NCBI GenBank assembly: GCA_001315925.1
Contig: BBBF01000009.1
Span: forward strand, 1 to 48,295
Length of the DNA stretch: 48,295 nucleotides
Reading direction: 5' to 3'
Source of the DNA: Thermocladium modestius JCM 10088
GTDB lineage: Archaea; Thermoproteota; Thermoprotei; Thermoproteales; Thermocladiaceae
The notes under the pieces are model-generated. The model saw only the letters and a program-made list of their open reading frames with translations, was not told the DNA's origin and did not search any database. A program made the position numbers and the translations under genes. Below are positions 17,869-28,443 of the stretch, piece by piece. The stretch's first letter is position 1. The number at the start of each line of letters is the position of its first letter.

Positions 17869-17876
17869 CTTAAATA
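17869..17876 (+). promoter_or_regulatory. TATA box and downstream Shine-Dalgarno of sugar ABC operon
   Basis: CTTAAATA is followed, about 25 nt later, by GAGGTGAT (17901-17908), a clear ribosome-binding site 4 nt before the ATG at 17913. A leadered transcript is unusual among the mostly leaderless genes in this window. Confidence 0.5.
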
Positions 17877-17912
17877 TCCCCCCCAAAGTTATTCTTAGCA
17901 GAGGTGATAAAA

Positions 17913-19296
17913 ATGGGCAACAAACATGCTTGGGGCGTTTGGCATGGGTAATAATAGGTCTTGTAATAATTATAGCAATTGGAGTTGGTATATATATTAC
18001 ATATAAACCATCACCATCTATTTCCACTACATCTTCGTCCACTCCTACCACGTCATCATCGAGTGCCACCGTTCAACCAACAACTAACGTAACCATAACG
18101 TTCGCCGGATGGGTCTCCAGCGGGGCCGAGTATGAGTTCGACATGCAGATGGTTAATGAGTTCAATCAAGAGCACCCTGGCATACACGTGGTCTTCACAC
18201 CAATAACCAGTAATTACTACTCCACGCTGGCCACCAGGCTGGCCACGGGCACCGGTCCGTCTGTGTTCTACATGGAGAACACGGAGCTCCCCCCCAGGTT
18301 CGCGGCGGCTGGGTATTTGGCCAATCTTAGTGCCTTGGCCGATTACCCCCCCGGCTATAATCTATCCGATTTCATACCAAACATGTTGAAGACCTTCTAT
18401 TACAAGGGAACTCTCTACGCTGTGCCAAAGGACTGGGGGGTTCTGGGGGGTTTACTATAACAAGAAGCTCCTACAGATGGCAGGGCTCCCGGACCCACCG
18501 GCTAATTGGAACTGGACCACCTTCATGTACTACTTGGCGACGCTCAAGGCTAAATTGCCCTCAGGCTACTATCCAATGACTGTGACCCCCCCATCGTGGG
18601 CCCGCATTTTGGCATTTATCCACGAGGCCGGCGGCGATTGGGTGAACCAGGAAGGCACGGGAACCCCCCCCGCCAATACAACCCCGATATATGATGGACT
18701 CGCGTTCTGGTATAATCTATATAATAAGGGATATGCCGTCTTGGCATCCGATCTATCGGCTGGATGGAATGGGGGGCGACTTCGCCTTGGGCAAGGTGGC
18801 CATGGTTGTGAGCGGGACGTGGACTATACCAGTGCTGGAGAGCAATAGCTCTCAGGTACCGCCTGGGGAGTGGGGCGTTCAATGGATGCCCTCCGACGCG
18901 CAGAGAGGCACCATGATGTTCGTTGTGGGCCTAGCCGTTAACTCACACCTAAGTCCCGCACAGATGAAGGCCGCAATAGAGTTCGTCGCATGGTTCACAA
19001 GCAAGAATGGCGAGTTCACCTGGGTCATGAAGGGACTCGCCCTGCCGGCTAGATTATCAATACTCCACAACTCCACCTACATAAATGCCAATCCAGCCGC
19101 CGCTTACTTGGCGGAACAATACCCGTTCGCGTATGGTTGGGCGTACAATACCACCAACTGGGATGCAATGCATACGGATATTCATAACGTGGTCGGCAAT
19201 TTGTTCTCCGGAACAATAAATCTCAATGAGGCTTATCAAGAAATAGTGAACGATACTAATCTATGCCTAAGCGGCCAATGCCCCACCAACGGCTGA
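17913..19296 (+). CDS. Sugar ABC transporter substrate-binding protein (frameshifted)
   Basis: An extracytoplasmic solute-binding protein of the CUT1 (maltose/oligosaccharide) group, about 455 residues. A membrane anchor (AWVIIGLVIIIAIGVGIYIT) is followed by a Ser/Thr linker typical of archaeal anchored binding proteins. The mature part begins NVTITFAGWVSSGAEYEFDM, QMVNEFNQEHPGIHVVF. Further landmarks are GPSVFYMENTELPPRFAAAG, LYAVPKDWG, GLAFWYNLYNKGYAV, LGKVAMVVSGTWTIP and AAIEFVAWFTS. Breaks: near 17931 (run of four G), at 18442-18450 between WGVLG and YYNKKLL, and at a G6 run 18771-18776 (AGWNGG/DFALGK). It opens the operon with two permeases and an ATPase. Confidence 0.88.
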
Positions 19297-19302
19297 TCTA
19301 GG

Positions 19303-20191
19303 ATGGGAAAGAGCACAACGAAATCAAACATAACGGGTTATTTATTCATCCTTCCCGCCTTTGCATTGATAGTCTCATTCATGCTCTTCCCGGCAGCGTA
19401 TTCCTTCGCCATCAGTTTAATGCATTACGACCCTTTCTTCCACCGGATATACCCGGTGGGGGGTTAACCAATTACGCGGTGGTGCTCTCGGATCCCCTCT
19501 TCAGATTATCGTTGCTACATGCCCTGGAGTACACGGCCATAGTTGTTCCCACCCAAACCATCCTGGCATTCGCGTTCGCATTGCTATTCAATGAGGAGAC
19601 GAGGCTGGCGAGGATCACCAGGGCCACGGTTTTCATACCTGCCGTCACGTCGTCGGCCGTAATGTCGGTGTTATTCATTTACGTGTTCTCCAGGGATGGA
19701 TTGCTCAATGCGTTTCTCAGGGTGTTTGGGGTACAGCCCCCCCAGAACTGGTTGCTCAGCACCGCGTGGGCGTTCCCCCCCGCGATAATGGCCCTCAACA
19801 TATTCAGCACGACGCCTTATTTTATGGTGATGTTCCTGGCCAGCCTTCAATCCATTCCCCCCCAATCAATAATGGATGCGGCCGCCATCGATGGGATTAG
19901 AACTGCCGTCCAGAGATCCAGGTTCTTCTACCTGCCCTCCTGAGGTTCAGCTTCTTCTTCGTTGCAGTGTTGGGAGTTATAGGTTCCATGCAGCTATTCG
20001 ACCAGGTATACATAATGACCGCCGGCGGTCCCGGCACTTCTACCTACGTTCCCTTAATGTATATATACAACGAGGCTTTCGTGTACGATAACTTCGGCGC
20101 AGCCGCCGCGGCGAGCTTCGTCTTATTCGTGTTGATAATGGCGCTAACCATCGCGCAGCGCAAGCTGATTCCGGAGATGAGGTGGGCATGA
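19303..20191 (+). CDS. Sugar ABC transporter permease, MalF-like (frameshifted)
   Basis: The first membrane subunit, six helices, about 295 residues. It begins TGYLFILPAFALIVSFMLFP and carries the inner-membrane ABC signature (EAA loop) as MDAAAIDGIRTAVQRSRFFY. After a shift it continues with FFFVAVLGVIGSMQLFDQVY and IMTAGGPGTSTYVPLMYIYN. Breaks: the G6 run near 19459-19464 before LTNYAVVLSDP, and 19935-19937, where CCC stands for the expected CCCC. GVQPPQNWL, FPPAIMA and SIPPQSI each have an extra Pro from C7 runs. Its last codons overlap the next permease (ATGA), so the two are coupled. Confidence 0.87.
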
Positions 20192-21027
20192 ATGGCTGGA
20201 CAAGCGTGAAGGCATGGATCAGGAGGGCCGTTCAAGTCATCATCGCCATTGTGTATTTCCTGCCCTTTTACTGGATGTTCCTTAAATCGTTTAGATCATC
20301 TATTTTTCCCCCCCACTTCCCCCCCCTAATCTGTTACCGGTGGTGAACACCATCGGCAATTACATATATGTATGGAGATTCGGCGATTTCCCCCCCATAT
20401 GGTACTTGAACAGCATCTTAATAGCGGTGGCCACCACGGCCGGCTCCGTTCTCATAGGCGCGCTCGCGGGTTATGCTTTTGCCAGGCTGGAATTCAGGGG
20501 GCCGTGATGTTCTGTTCTACATCGTATTGGCCACACTAATGATACCGTTTCCTGTGATAACTGTGGCCGAATATATATTCATGGTAGACATAGGCTGGGT
20601 GAATACATACCAAGCCGTCATAATTCCATCCATGGTCTCCGCGGTGAATATCTTCCTCATGAGGCAGTACTTCACGACGATACCGACGGAGGTGGAGGAG
20701 GCGGCCAGAATAGATGGTTTGCGAACTCATCAAATATTCGCTATAATAGCAGCGCCGCTGGCCAAGCCGGCATTCGCGGCGGCTGCCATATATACGTTCC
20801 TAGCAGCATGGAATAGCTTCCTTTGGCCCCTCTTCGTGCTGCAGACCCCCGGCAAGTTCACGCTTCCCCTCGCAATAAACTTCTTCAAGGGAGCCAATGG
20901 AGCCCAGATATACTGGAATCAAATGACTGCCGCCGAGGTCCTCTCGCTTATACCGACGTTGATGATCTATGTAATATTTGAACGGTATTTCATAAAGGGA
21001 ATTGCGCTGAACGTCAACAAGGGATGA
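20188..21027 (+). CDS. Sugar ABC transporter permease, MalG-like (frameshifted)
   Basis: The second membrane subunit. N-terminal helix [19 protein letters not shown], then [20 protein letters not shown] and [20 protein letters not shown]. The EAA loop is [20 protein letters not shown] followed by APLAKPA, and the C-terminus is [17 protein letters not shown], typical of MalG-type proteins. Two neighbouring runs of seven and eight C (20307-20330) break the periplasmic loop before [17 protein letters not shown] run at about 20497-20502 breaks [15 protein letters not shown]. It lies 4 nt before the ATPase gene. Confidence 0.87.
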
Positions 21028-21031
21028 GAGC

Positions 21032-22074
21032 ATGACCGTAGAATTAATCCATGTAACGAAGTACTACTCGAATAAGAAGGCAGTGGATGACGTTAACCTG
21101 ACCATAGGAGACAATGAATTCTTCGTGATACTTGGGCCGAGCGGCAGCGGGAAGACCACGCTTCTCAGAATAGTGGCTGGGCTAATAGAGCCGGATGAGG
21201 GGGGGAGGTAAGGATAGGAGGCCGGAGAATGAACGGGGGGGTCCCACCCTTTGAGCGGAACGTGGCCATGGTGTTTCAAAACTATGCCTTGTATCCACAC
21301 ATGACGGTCTACGACAACATAGCCCTCAACATGAAGATACGCAAGCTCAAGAAGAGCGAGATAGATAGGAGGGTCAAGGAGGTGGCGGCCCGGCTCCACA
21401 TAGATGACCTGCTCGACAGGAGGCCAAGCCAATTATCCGGTGGGCAGGCCCAGAGAGTCGCATTGGCGCGGGCCATGGTTAGGAACCCAAGCGTGTACTT
21501 GCTCGACGAACCCTTGAGCAACCTGGATGCGAAGCTTAGGGTGGAGATGAGGGCCGAGATAAAGAGGTTCCTGGGCTCCGTGGGAGTTCCCGTGATATAC
21601 GTTACACACGATCAATCGGAGGCCATGACGCTTGGAACCAGGGTTGCGGTCATGAACGCGGGAAGGATAATCCAGGTCGGGAGCCCATTGGAGCTATACG
21701 AGAGGCCGAGCAATGTATTCGTCGCCGGCTTCGTAGGAAATCCTCCCATGAACGTGATACCGCTCTCTGCCTTGAATGGCGTGGCTCCGCCTCCTGGGTA
21801 TGAACGCGGCGAGGTGGCGATTGGAATACGACCTACTGATCTAGCCATAGGCAGTGGACCCGGCACCTCCGTTAGGGCTACCATTTCCTTGATAGAGGTT
21901 CTGGGCGACGAGGCGGTAATTCATGCGTCAGCTGGGTCGATTCAATTAACGATAAAGAAGGAGCTCCGCGAGGTGGCTGGGCTCAGGGTAGGCGATGTAG
22001 TGGCAATAGGCATAGATCCAGCCAAAGCGCATTGGTTCAGGTCAAGCGATGGAACTAGGATAGAGGTGACCTAG
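21032..22074 (+). CDS. Sugar ABC transporter ATPase, MalK/UgpC-like (frameshifted)
   Basis: The ATP-hydrolysing subunit, about 348 residues, with the full set of motifs: Walker [11 protein letters not shown]-loop [17 protein letters not shown], signature [15 protein letters not shown], Walker [13 protein letters not shown] and switch His in [13 protein letters not shown]-terminal TOBE region follows ([31 protein letters not shown]). The frame breaks once, at a G7 run (21199-21205); five G would join GLIEPDEG to [12 protein letters not shown] second run (21235-21241) is in frame or adds a Gly. It ends at the start of the glycosidase gene, making the sugar locus one operon. Confidence 0.92.
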
Positions 22075-22129
22075 GATCAGCGACTGGAAGCTGGAGGATA
22101 GGGAGACCATTAATGCGGGCAGGGCATTC

Positions 22130-24066
22130 ATGGTCCTACGCGGAGGCTCGGCGAGCCCCAGCCATGGCTATACCGGGCTGTACTATAGGGATACTAGGTT
22201 CGTCTCCCTATATGAATTACTAATAGATGGGAGACCGGCATTGCCCATCAAGTCATGGAGGAGCGGCATATCCATTAATTACGAGTACGACTTGAACGGC
22301 GAACCCATTCGGAGAACCATAACGCCGTTCTACGATGGAGTGCGCGATTCAGTGCAGGGAGGCGGGGGGGAGTTGAGCGTCAAGGTTGGATTCGACTTCT
22401 CCGATATATTCGAGGTAAGGGATTCCCTAAGTAAGTCGAGCGTCGTGGAGAGGAGACGCATGGTTAACGTGGAGAGGAGGGGGAAAGCGATCATTGCATT
22501 TTACGATGGAACCGATGGAGCGAGGAGGAGCCTAGTAATTAGGAGCGGTGGAGAGGCTTCATTGAAGGATGGATTAGCCATAGTGAGGGGGGGAAGCGGG
22601 CGGCTGAGCGTGATGTTGATGCCGGCATTGGGAAGCCCAGAGAGGCCTCGAAGCGCGGGGGGGGATGTTTTCATGGAATTCTTGCGGATGATTCCACACT
22701 TGAAGAGCGATAACAATTCCCTTAATTTATTATATAGATATTCCATCACCAACATCTTCACGCTGCTGGAGTCTCCTCCCGCCATTATGTTTCCCCCCCT
22801 GGCCGGCATTCCCTGGTTCAACTGCGTGTTCGGAAGGGATTCCATAGTGACGGCCATGCAGACCCTTGGATTCATTCCATCAATAGCGGAGTCCGTGATT
22901 AAGAGGTTGACGGAATTGATTGGGCGGAGCCACGACAAGGAGAGGGAGGAGGAGCCCGGCAAGATAATACACGAGAGGCGGGAGGGCGAGATAAGCGGCA
23001 GCGTGCTGCCGTTCAGGAGGTACTACGGCACCATAGACGCCACTCCCCCTCTACCTAATGCTGGTGGCGAGCTATGCCAGGCAGAGCGGCGTGGATTCTA
23101 TTAAACCATTCAAGGATGGCGTCGAATTAGCCTTGGCGTGGCTGCTCGATAAATTGAGCAAGGATAAGCTGGGGGGGCTGCTGGGCTATGATGGTGGTGC
23201 CCTGAGCAATCAAGGATGGAAGGATTCTTGGGACTCCGTCTTCGACTCAAGCGGGGAACTATTGGGGTACCCCAGGTACTTGATTGAGGTGCAGGGATAT
23301 GTTTGGGAGGCGCTGAGGAGCATGGATGAAATCTCTCCAGGCCTTGGCCTGGGCAATGTTGCCAACCGCGTTCGGGATAAGATAACGCTATTCTGGTCCA
23401 ATGAATTGGGATTCTTTGCGGAGGCCATTGATGGGGGGGAGGGCAGGTTGGCGGATATATACACATCCAATCCAGGCCACTTGCTTTGGACCCACGCCAT
23501 CAATAGCGGGGGGGACGCCAAAAAGGCTGCCGAGGTATTAATGGGGGGGAATAGGCTCTTCACCGAGTACGGAATAAAGACCCTGGGATACGGCGAGCCT
23601 CGTCACGATCCCACCAGCTACCATAATGGATCGATCTGGCCCCCCCATGATAACTCCATAATATTGAAGGGTCTGGCCGACTACGGCTTATGCGATGAAT
23701 TCTCGGCAGGATCCAAGGCGATGCTGAATGCATTCAAGCAACTGGGACTCCCGGGCCTGCCCGAACTGTATACCGGCTCCGATCCCCCGAGACCCATGGG
23801 GGGGAATTTCCCCCCAGTCCTGGGCAAGTGGAGCGGCGGTCATGATGATCCAAGGAATGCTGGGAATATCATTCAACGGCAACGCTGTCTCGCTTAGGCC
23901 ATGCATTCCCGACTGGCTGAAGTGGATTGAGGTAAGGAACATTGACTTACACGGCCTGCGGCTTAACATAAAGATGAGGAGGAGAGGAGGGGGTGTAAAT
24001 GTATCCTATGAGGTAGTGGATTCAATGCGAAAGGCATCGCGAATGGAGTTGATAATAGATGAATGA
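22130..24066 (+). CDS. Amylo-alpha-1,6-glucosidase/debranching-type glycosidase (frameshifted)
   Basis: A glycoside hydrolase of about 650-670 residues like archaeal and bacterial glycogen-debranching-type enzymes. The N-terminal beta domain starts FMVLRGGSASPSHGYTGLYY and RDTRFVSLYELLIDG. The (alpha/alpha) barrel has GIPWFNCVFGRDSIVTAMQT, GTIDATPLYLMLVASYARQS, QGWKDSWDSVFDSSGE and YLIEVQGYVWEALRSM. It continues with PTSYHNGSIWPPHDNSIILK and SPQSWASGAAVMMIQGMLGI. Breaks lie near 23046 (CCCCC, four expected) and at 23802-23816. The frame is open from 22070 (reading DWKLEDRETINAGRA), so the true start may lie upstream of the ATG. Placed after the sugar ABC genes, it likely processes imported alpha-glucan oligosaccharides or storage glycogen. 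Confidence 0.83.
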
Positions 24067-24126
24067 CACGCGGTCATGAAGGCTATCCACGCTAATTTTT
24101 AAAACCATATAGCTATACGTAGCCTA

Positions 24127-25998
24127 ATGAGCGTACCATATAAGTATATTGGAACTCCCCTGGAAGAATTGATCTCGCTTGGTTACTACGATCCCGAGGC
24201 CAGGAGAATCAAGGCAATAAGGGGGGGGAGGGACCTCCACGTGAGGAGCCTGGACTGGCAGTTGGAGGGACCCCCCCTTCGAATGCTATTCCACGTCCTG
24301 GACGAGGAGGTAGCCAAGGACCCCCCCAAGAACTTGATCGTGTACGGCGGGACCGGGAAGGCGGCTAGGTCGTGGGACGACTTCGAGGCGATAGTGTCTT
24401 CGCTCATGACTATGGAGTCGGACGACACGTTGGTGATACAGAGCGGGCAGCCCATTGCAATATTCAAGCTGGATAAAAGGGCTCCCCCCCGAGTCGTCAT
24501 GAGCAACGCGATGCTTGTCCCCAAGTGGGCTGATTGGAGGACTTTCAGGGAGTTAGAGGCGAGGGGGGGCTTGATAAGCTTTCACCAGATGACGGCTGGG
24601 TGCTGGGCCTACATTGGGACCCAGGGAATACTGCAGGGAACCTATGAGACTATCGGATACGCCGCGGAGAGGCACTTTGGGAGCCTGGAGGGGCGATTAA
24701 TGGTCAGCGCTGGGCTGGGCGAGATGGGCGGGGGCCCAGCCCCCCCTCGCCGTTAAGATGCTCGGCGGCGTTGCTTGATAGCGACGTGGATAGGAGAATG
24801 ATTGAGCGCAGGATTAATACGGCGTACCTGGACGCATGGACCGACGACGTGGATAAGGCGATAAGCATGGCGCTGGCAGCCAAGGAGAAGCGGCAGGCCA
24901 CCAGCATAGGCGTGCTGGCCAATGCCGTTGATCTGCTTGAGAGACTCGTGAGGGAAGGCGTCACGCCGGACCTATTGACGGATCAAACCCCCCCGGCGCA
25001 TGACCCGCTTGCATACGTGCCGCAGGGATTAAGCTTGAGGAGGCCAATAAGTTAAAGGCAAGCGATCCGGATAAGTATGTTTCCTTGGCTTCATCATCCA
25101 TGGCTAAGCACGTTCAATTAATGCTGGAGCTCCAAAGGAGGGGCGCGGTCACGTTCGATTACGGCAATAACCTGAGAAAGCAAGCATTCGATGCGGGCGT
25201 GGAGGACGCGTTCAAGATACCGGGCCAAATGGAGTTCCTGAGACCCATGTTCGAGGAGGGGGGGAGAGGCCCGTTCAGGTGGATAAGCCTCACCGGGGGG
25301 GAACCAAACGACATATACAGGCTGGACGACGTGCTTCTCTCCCTATTTGAACGCAATGCTAGGCTTGCCAGGTGGATAAGGAATGCGCATAAATACGTGA
25401 AGTTCCAGGGACTCCCGGCCAGGGTGGTTTACCTGGGGTACGGCGAGCGCGCGCTCTTCGGGAAGACGGTCAGCCAAATGGTGAGGAGGGGGGGCGAACT
25501 AAACGGGCCCATGTGGTTCGGGAGGGATCATTTGGACAGCGGATCTGTGGCTTCCCCGTACAGGGAGACCGAGGCCATGCTAGACGGGAGCGATGCCATC
25601 GGGGGGGACTGGCCCATACTGAATTACGCGTTGAACACGGCCTCCGGAGCTACCTGGACTTGCTTCCACCACGGCGGGGGGGGACCGGCATAGGGTACTC
25701 AATCCACGCCGGCTTCGGCATGGTGGTTGATGGAAGCGAGCTGGCGGAGGAGAAAGCCATGAGGGTGTTCACAGTTGATCCGGGCAGCGGCGTCGTTAGG
25801 CACGCGCACGCGGGTTATCCCAAGTCGCTCAGGGTGGCGAGGGAGAGAGGGATCCGGATCCCCCCCATAATGGATAGGCTGGAGGAGAAGAGCAGGAGGG
25901 TGATCGAGGAGGCCCATAGAGAGGGCCGGGCAAGCGATTATACCTATGACCGCGTAAAGAAGGACTTGGAGGAGTACGATAAGCGGGTCCGCAAGTGA
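24127..25998 (+). CDS. hutU: Urocanate hydratase HutU (frameshifted)
   Basis: Converts urocanate to imidazolone propionate with tightly bound NAD. Landmarks: LRMLFHVLDEEVAKD, LIVYGGTGKAARSW, ISFHQMTAGCWAYIGTQGIL, NAVDLLERLVREGVTPDLLT, KFQGLPARVVYLGYGER, LDSGSVASPYRETEAMLDGS, LNTASGATWTCFHHGGG with the active-site Cys. Four C7/G7 runs in frame add a residue inside conserved motifs (EGPPLRM, KDPPKNL, RAPPRVV, ARGGLIS). Frame breaks: runs 24730-24734 and 24740-24746 (GEMGGAQPLAVKML expected), the junction 25027-25085, and the G8 run near 25675-25682. A short box ATTTTTAAAA (24090-24099) could be its promoter. First gene of the hut operon. Confidence 0.95.
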
Positions 25999-26920
25999 TG
26001 CCCATGCCTATAACTAGGGCACCCGGCGCTCGATTCATAAAGGATCCAAGGGACGTTAGGCTGGAGGACAGGGTGATCAGGGGGGGGACGCGGAGGGAGA
26101 CGTGGGATTGCTTGGAGTTCCTTGGGACGGCGCTGTTGGCGGGAGACCGGGCGCGCGGTTCGCGCCATCACGGGTGCGGGGGGGCTTCCTCTACTCCATG
26201 CCCCTCAACATCAATGCCAGTATAGTGGATTTCGGGGGGGACGTCGACGTGGTCATCGGGGGGGATCACGGCGAGACCATGAGGAGGACACGCGAGGCGG
26301 CGGCCCAGGCATTGAAGCGTGTGAAGGAGCTCCTCGTGATTGGAGGCGACAACAGCGTTTCTCACCCAGTCTTTCAGGCATTGAACGAGATGGAGGAGGA
26401 GGTTGGCTACATATTGATAGATGCCCACCCAGACATAAGGACCGTCACCGAGGGATTGACGAGCGGATTGGCGATAAGAATGATTAGGGAGGCAAATCCA
26501 TCAATGCCCATAACCGTGGTTGGCTACAGGCCCCCCCACTCTAATCCGAGGTACTTAATGGATGAGGCGAGGCAGCTCAATGTAAGGATAATAACCATGA
26601 ATGAGGCGGAGGAGGTCGGCGTTAAGGGCGTCGCTGCTCAACTGGCGGAGGCGTATAGGGGGGGGAGGCGGGTATACCTTAGCCTCGACATGGATGCCGT
26701 GGATCCGGCATTCGCGCCAGGCGTGAACAGCCCATCGCCCGGCGGCTTCACGTCCAGGGAGGTAATAGACCTTGTCTCCAGGCTATCCAAGGAATTGAGG
26801 CCCAGGGTATTCGACGTGGTGGAGGTAACTCCCTTGGTGGACGTCGCCGATCAAACCTCCAACCTGGCCGCCGCCGTCCTCATGAACGCCATGTGGCCCC
26901 CCCAAGGCGATGCCCAGTGA
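25998..26920 (+). CDS. hutG: Arginase-superfamily formimidoylglutamase HutG (frameshifted at N-terminus)
   Basis: Ureohydrolase fold, about 305 residues, splitting formimidoylglutamate to glutamate and formamide. Manganese motifs: VIGGDNSVSHP, YILIDAHPDIR and SLDMDAVDPAFAPGVNSPSP. The first motif has Asn in place of the usual His of GGDHS. Such a substitution is known in some formimidoylglutamases and argues against arginase or agmatinase. Its operon position between hutU and hutH supports the assignment. The frame breaks at a G8 run (26080-26087), after which LLGVPWDGAVGGRPGARFAP is the natural sequence. The ATG overlaps the hutU stop by one base. VGYRPPHSNP and AYRGGRRVY show in-frame expansions. 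Confidence 0.88.
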
Positions 26921-26940
26921 GGCTTGGAGAGTTAAGCGTA

Positions 26941-28443
26941 ATGGATATTTACGAGGCGGCAATTAAGGGGGCACGGATAGAGGCAAGCGGCTTGGAGGGA
27001 ATCGATGAGGGCGCTGAGAGGCTCGTGAAGGCGGCGGCGACTAGCAGGATATACGGCGTCAACACTCTTCTCGGCGAGCTGGCCAACAGCGGGGGGGAAG
27101 GCGGGGGGAGGCGGATCCGCTCGACATGATTAGAATGCATGCCTGCGGCGTTGGGGAACCGGCGCCCAGGGAGTGGGTTAGGGCCTCCCTGCTGGTTAGG
27201 GCCAATCAATTGGCCCAGGGCTACAGCGGGGGGGTGAGGAGCGGGCTTCTCATCACCATGATCAACATGCTCAACTCAGGCATCTCGCCCGTGGTGCCGG
27301 TTCTGGGCAGCGTTGGATCCAGCGGTGACTTAATCCCCCCCCTGGCCCACATAGCGTTGGCAGTGGCGGGGGGAGGGGGAGGCGGAGGCGAGCGGGGGGG
27401 AGCGGCTTCCAGCGGCGGAGGCGCTTCGCAGAATCGGCTTGACCCCATTCACGCCTAACCTAAGGGAGGCGCTGGCAATGATTAATGGAACTAGCTTCAG
27501 CGCGGGCGCGTTAGCCGTTGAGCTTGTCAACTCGTTTCTGGTGGCCATTGGCTCCATCGCCTCCACAGTGATGATCATGGAGGCGGCCCGGGGGGGATCA
27601 TTGAGCCCGAACTCAATCGAGGTGAATGCAGTGAAGAGGCACAAAGCTCCGCTGTTGGTAGCTGGGCTGCTGGAGGAGTCCCTCGCCGGAAGCAGGAGGG
27701 TGAACTCGTCCGGGAGGGTTCAAGATCCGTACTCGATTAGGTGCTCCAGCCTAGTGATAGGGGGCGGCGATAGACGCGTTGTGGTGGGCTAGACGCAACT
27801 TGGAGAATGAGGTTAACTCCACCAGCGATAATCCGGTGATGATTGGAACCAACTTCAAGTCCACCTGCCACTTCCATGGACAGTACATATCCATCTCGAG
27901 CGACTTGGCGAGGAACGCCGTGGCTTCGCTGATCAACCTGGAGGAGAGGAGGAGCGCTCAATTGCTTAGGCGGGAAATAAATGGGAGCGAGGAGTACCTG
28001 GGCAGGAGAGGCGGCGTTGGCTTCATGATAATGCAGTACACAAATGCTGGCCTTTCCGGACTTGCGCGGCAATTATCAACGCCGGCCCTCGTCAATAACG
28101 TGCCCACCAGCGGCTTTCAGGAGGACGTGGTTGCCATGAGCCTCAACTCGGTCTACTTATTGAGGCAATTAAATGAATTGGCGTTCAGGAGCATTGCGAT
28201 CAATTTGCTGCTCAGCTACGTGGCCCTCGACCGAGACGGGTGCGGGGGGGGCTGTGGGGGGGGACCGGTCGATTGCTTCACGAATTGATCGGGGGGGATA
28301 GGTGGAGGGACGGCGACGTGAGCGCATCTATAGAGGCGGTGGCACGCGATTTGCCCTTTATACTGGGTAAGTTCCTAGAGTCGAGGGGGGGCTTAACGCT
28401 TAGGGGGGGAGTGGTTGAGGGTGATCGACTTACTAATAGATAA
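26941..28443 (+). CDS. hutH: Histidine ammonia-lyase HutH (frameshifted)
   Basis: Deaminates histidine to urocanate using the self-made MIO cofactor. Landmarks: RIYGVNTLLGEL (YGVxTxxG), GSVGSSGDLIPPLAHIALAV around the cofactor loop, LVIGAAIDALWWARRNLENE, VNSTSDNPVMIG, FHGQYISISSDLARNAVASL and NVPTSGFQEDVVAMSLNS. The cofactor triad reads Ser-Ser-Gly rather than the usual Ala-Ser-Gly. Breaks lie at the runs 27091-27108 (after ELANS), 27369-27400 (after AVAGG), 27762-27770 (IGAAIDAL expected) and 28244-28300 near the C-terminus. With corrected runs the last open frame ends at 28443, overlapping hutI. Confidence 0.93.

Noticed and set aside
22501..22962. Minus-strand frame opposite the glycosidase gene
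   Set aside because: No family features and fully antisense to a conserved enzyme.
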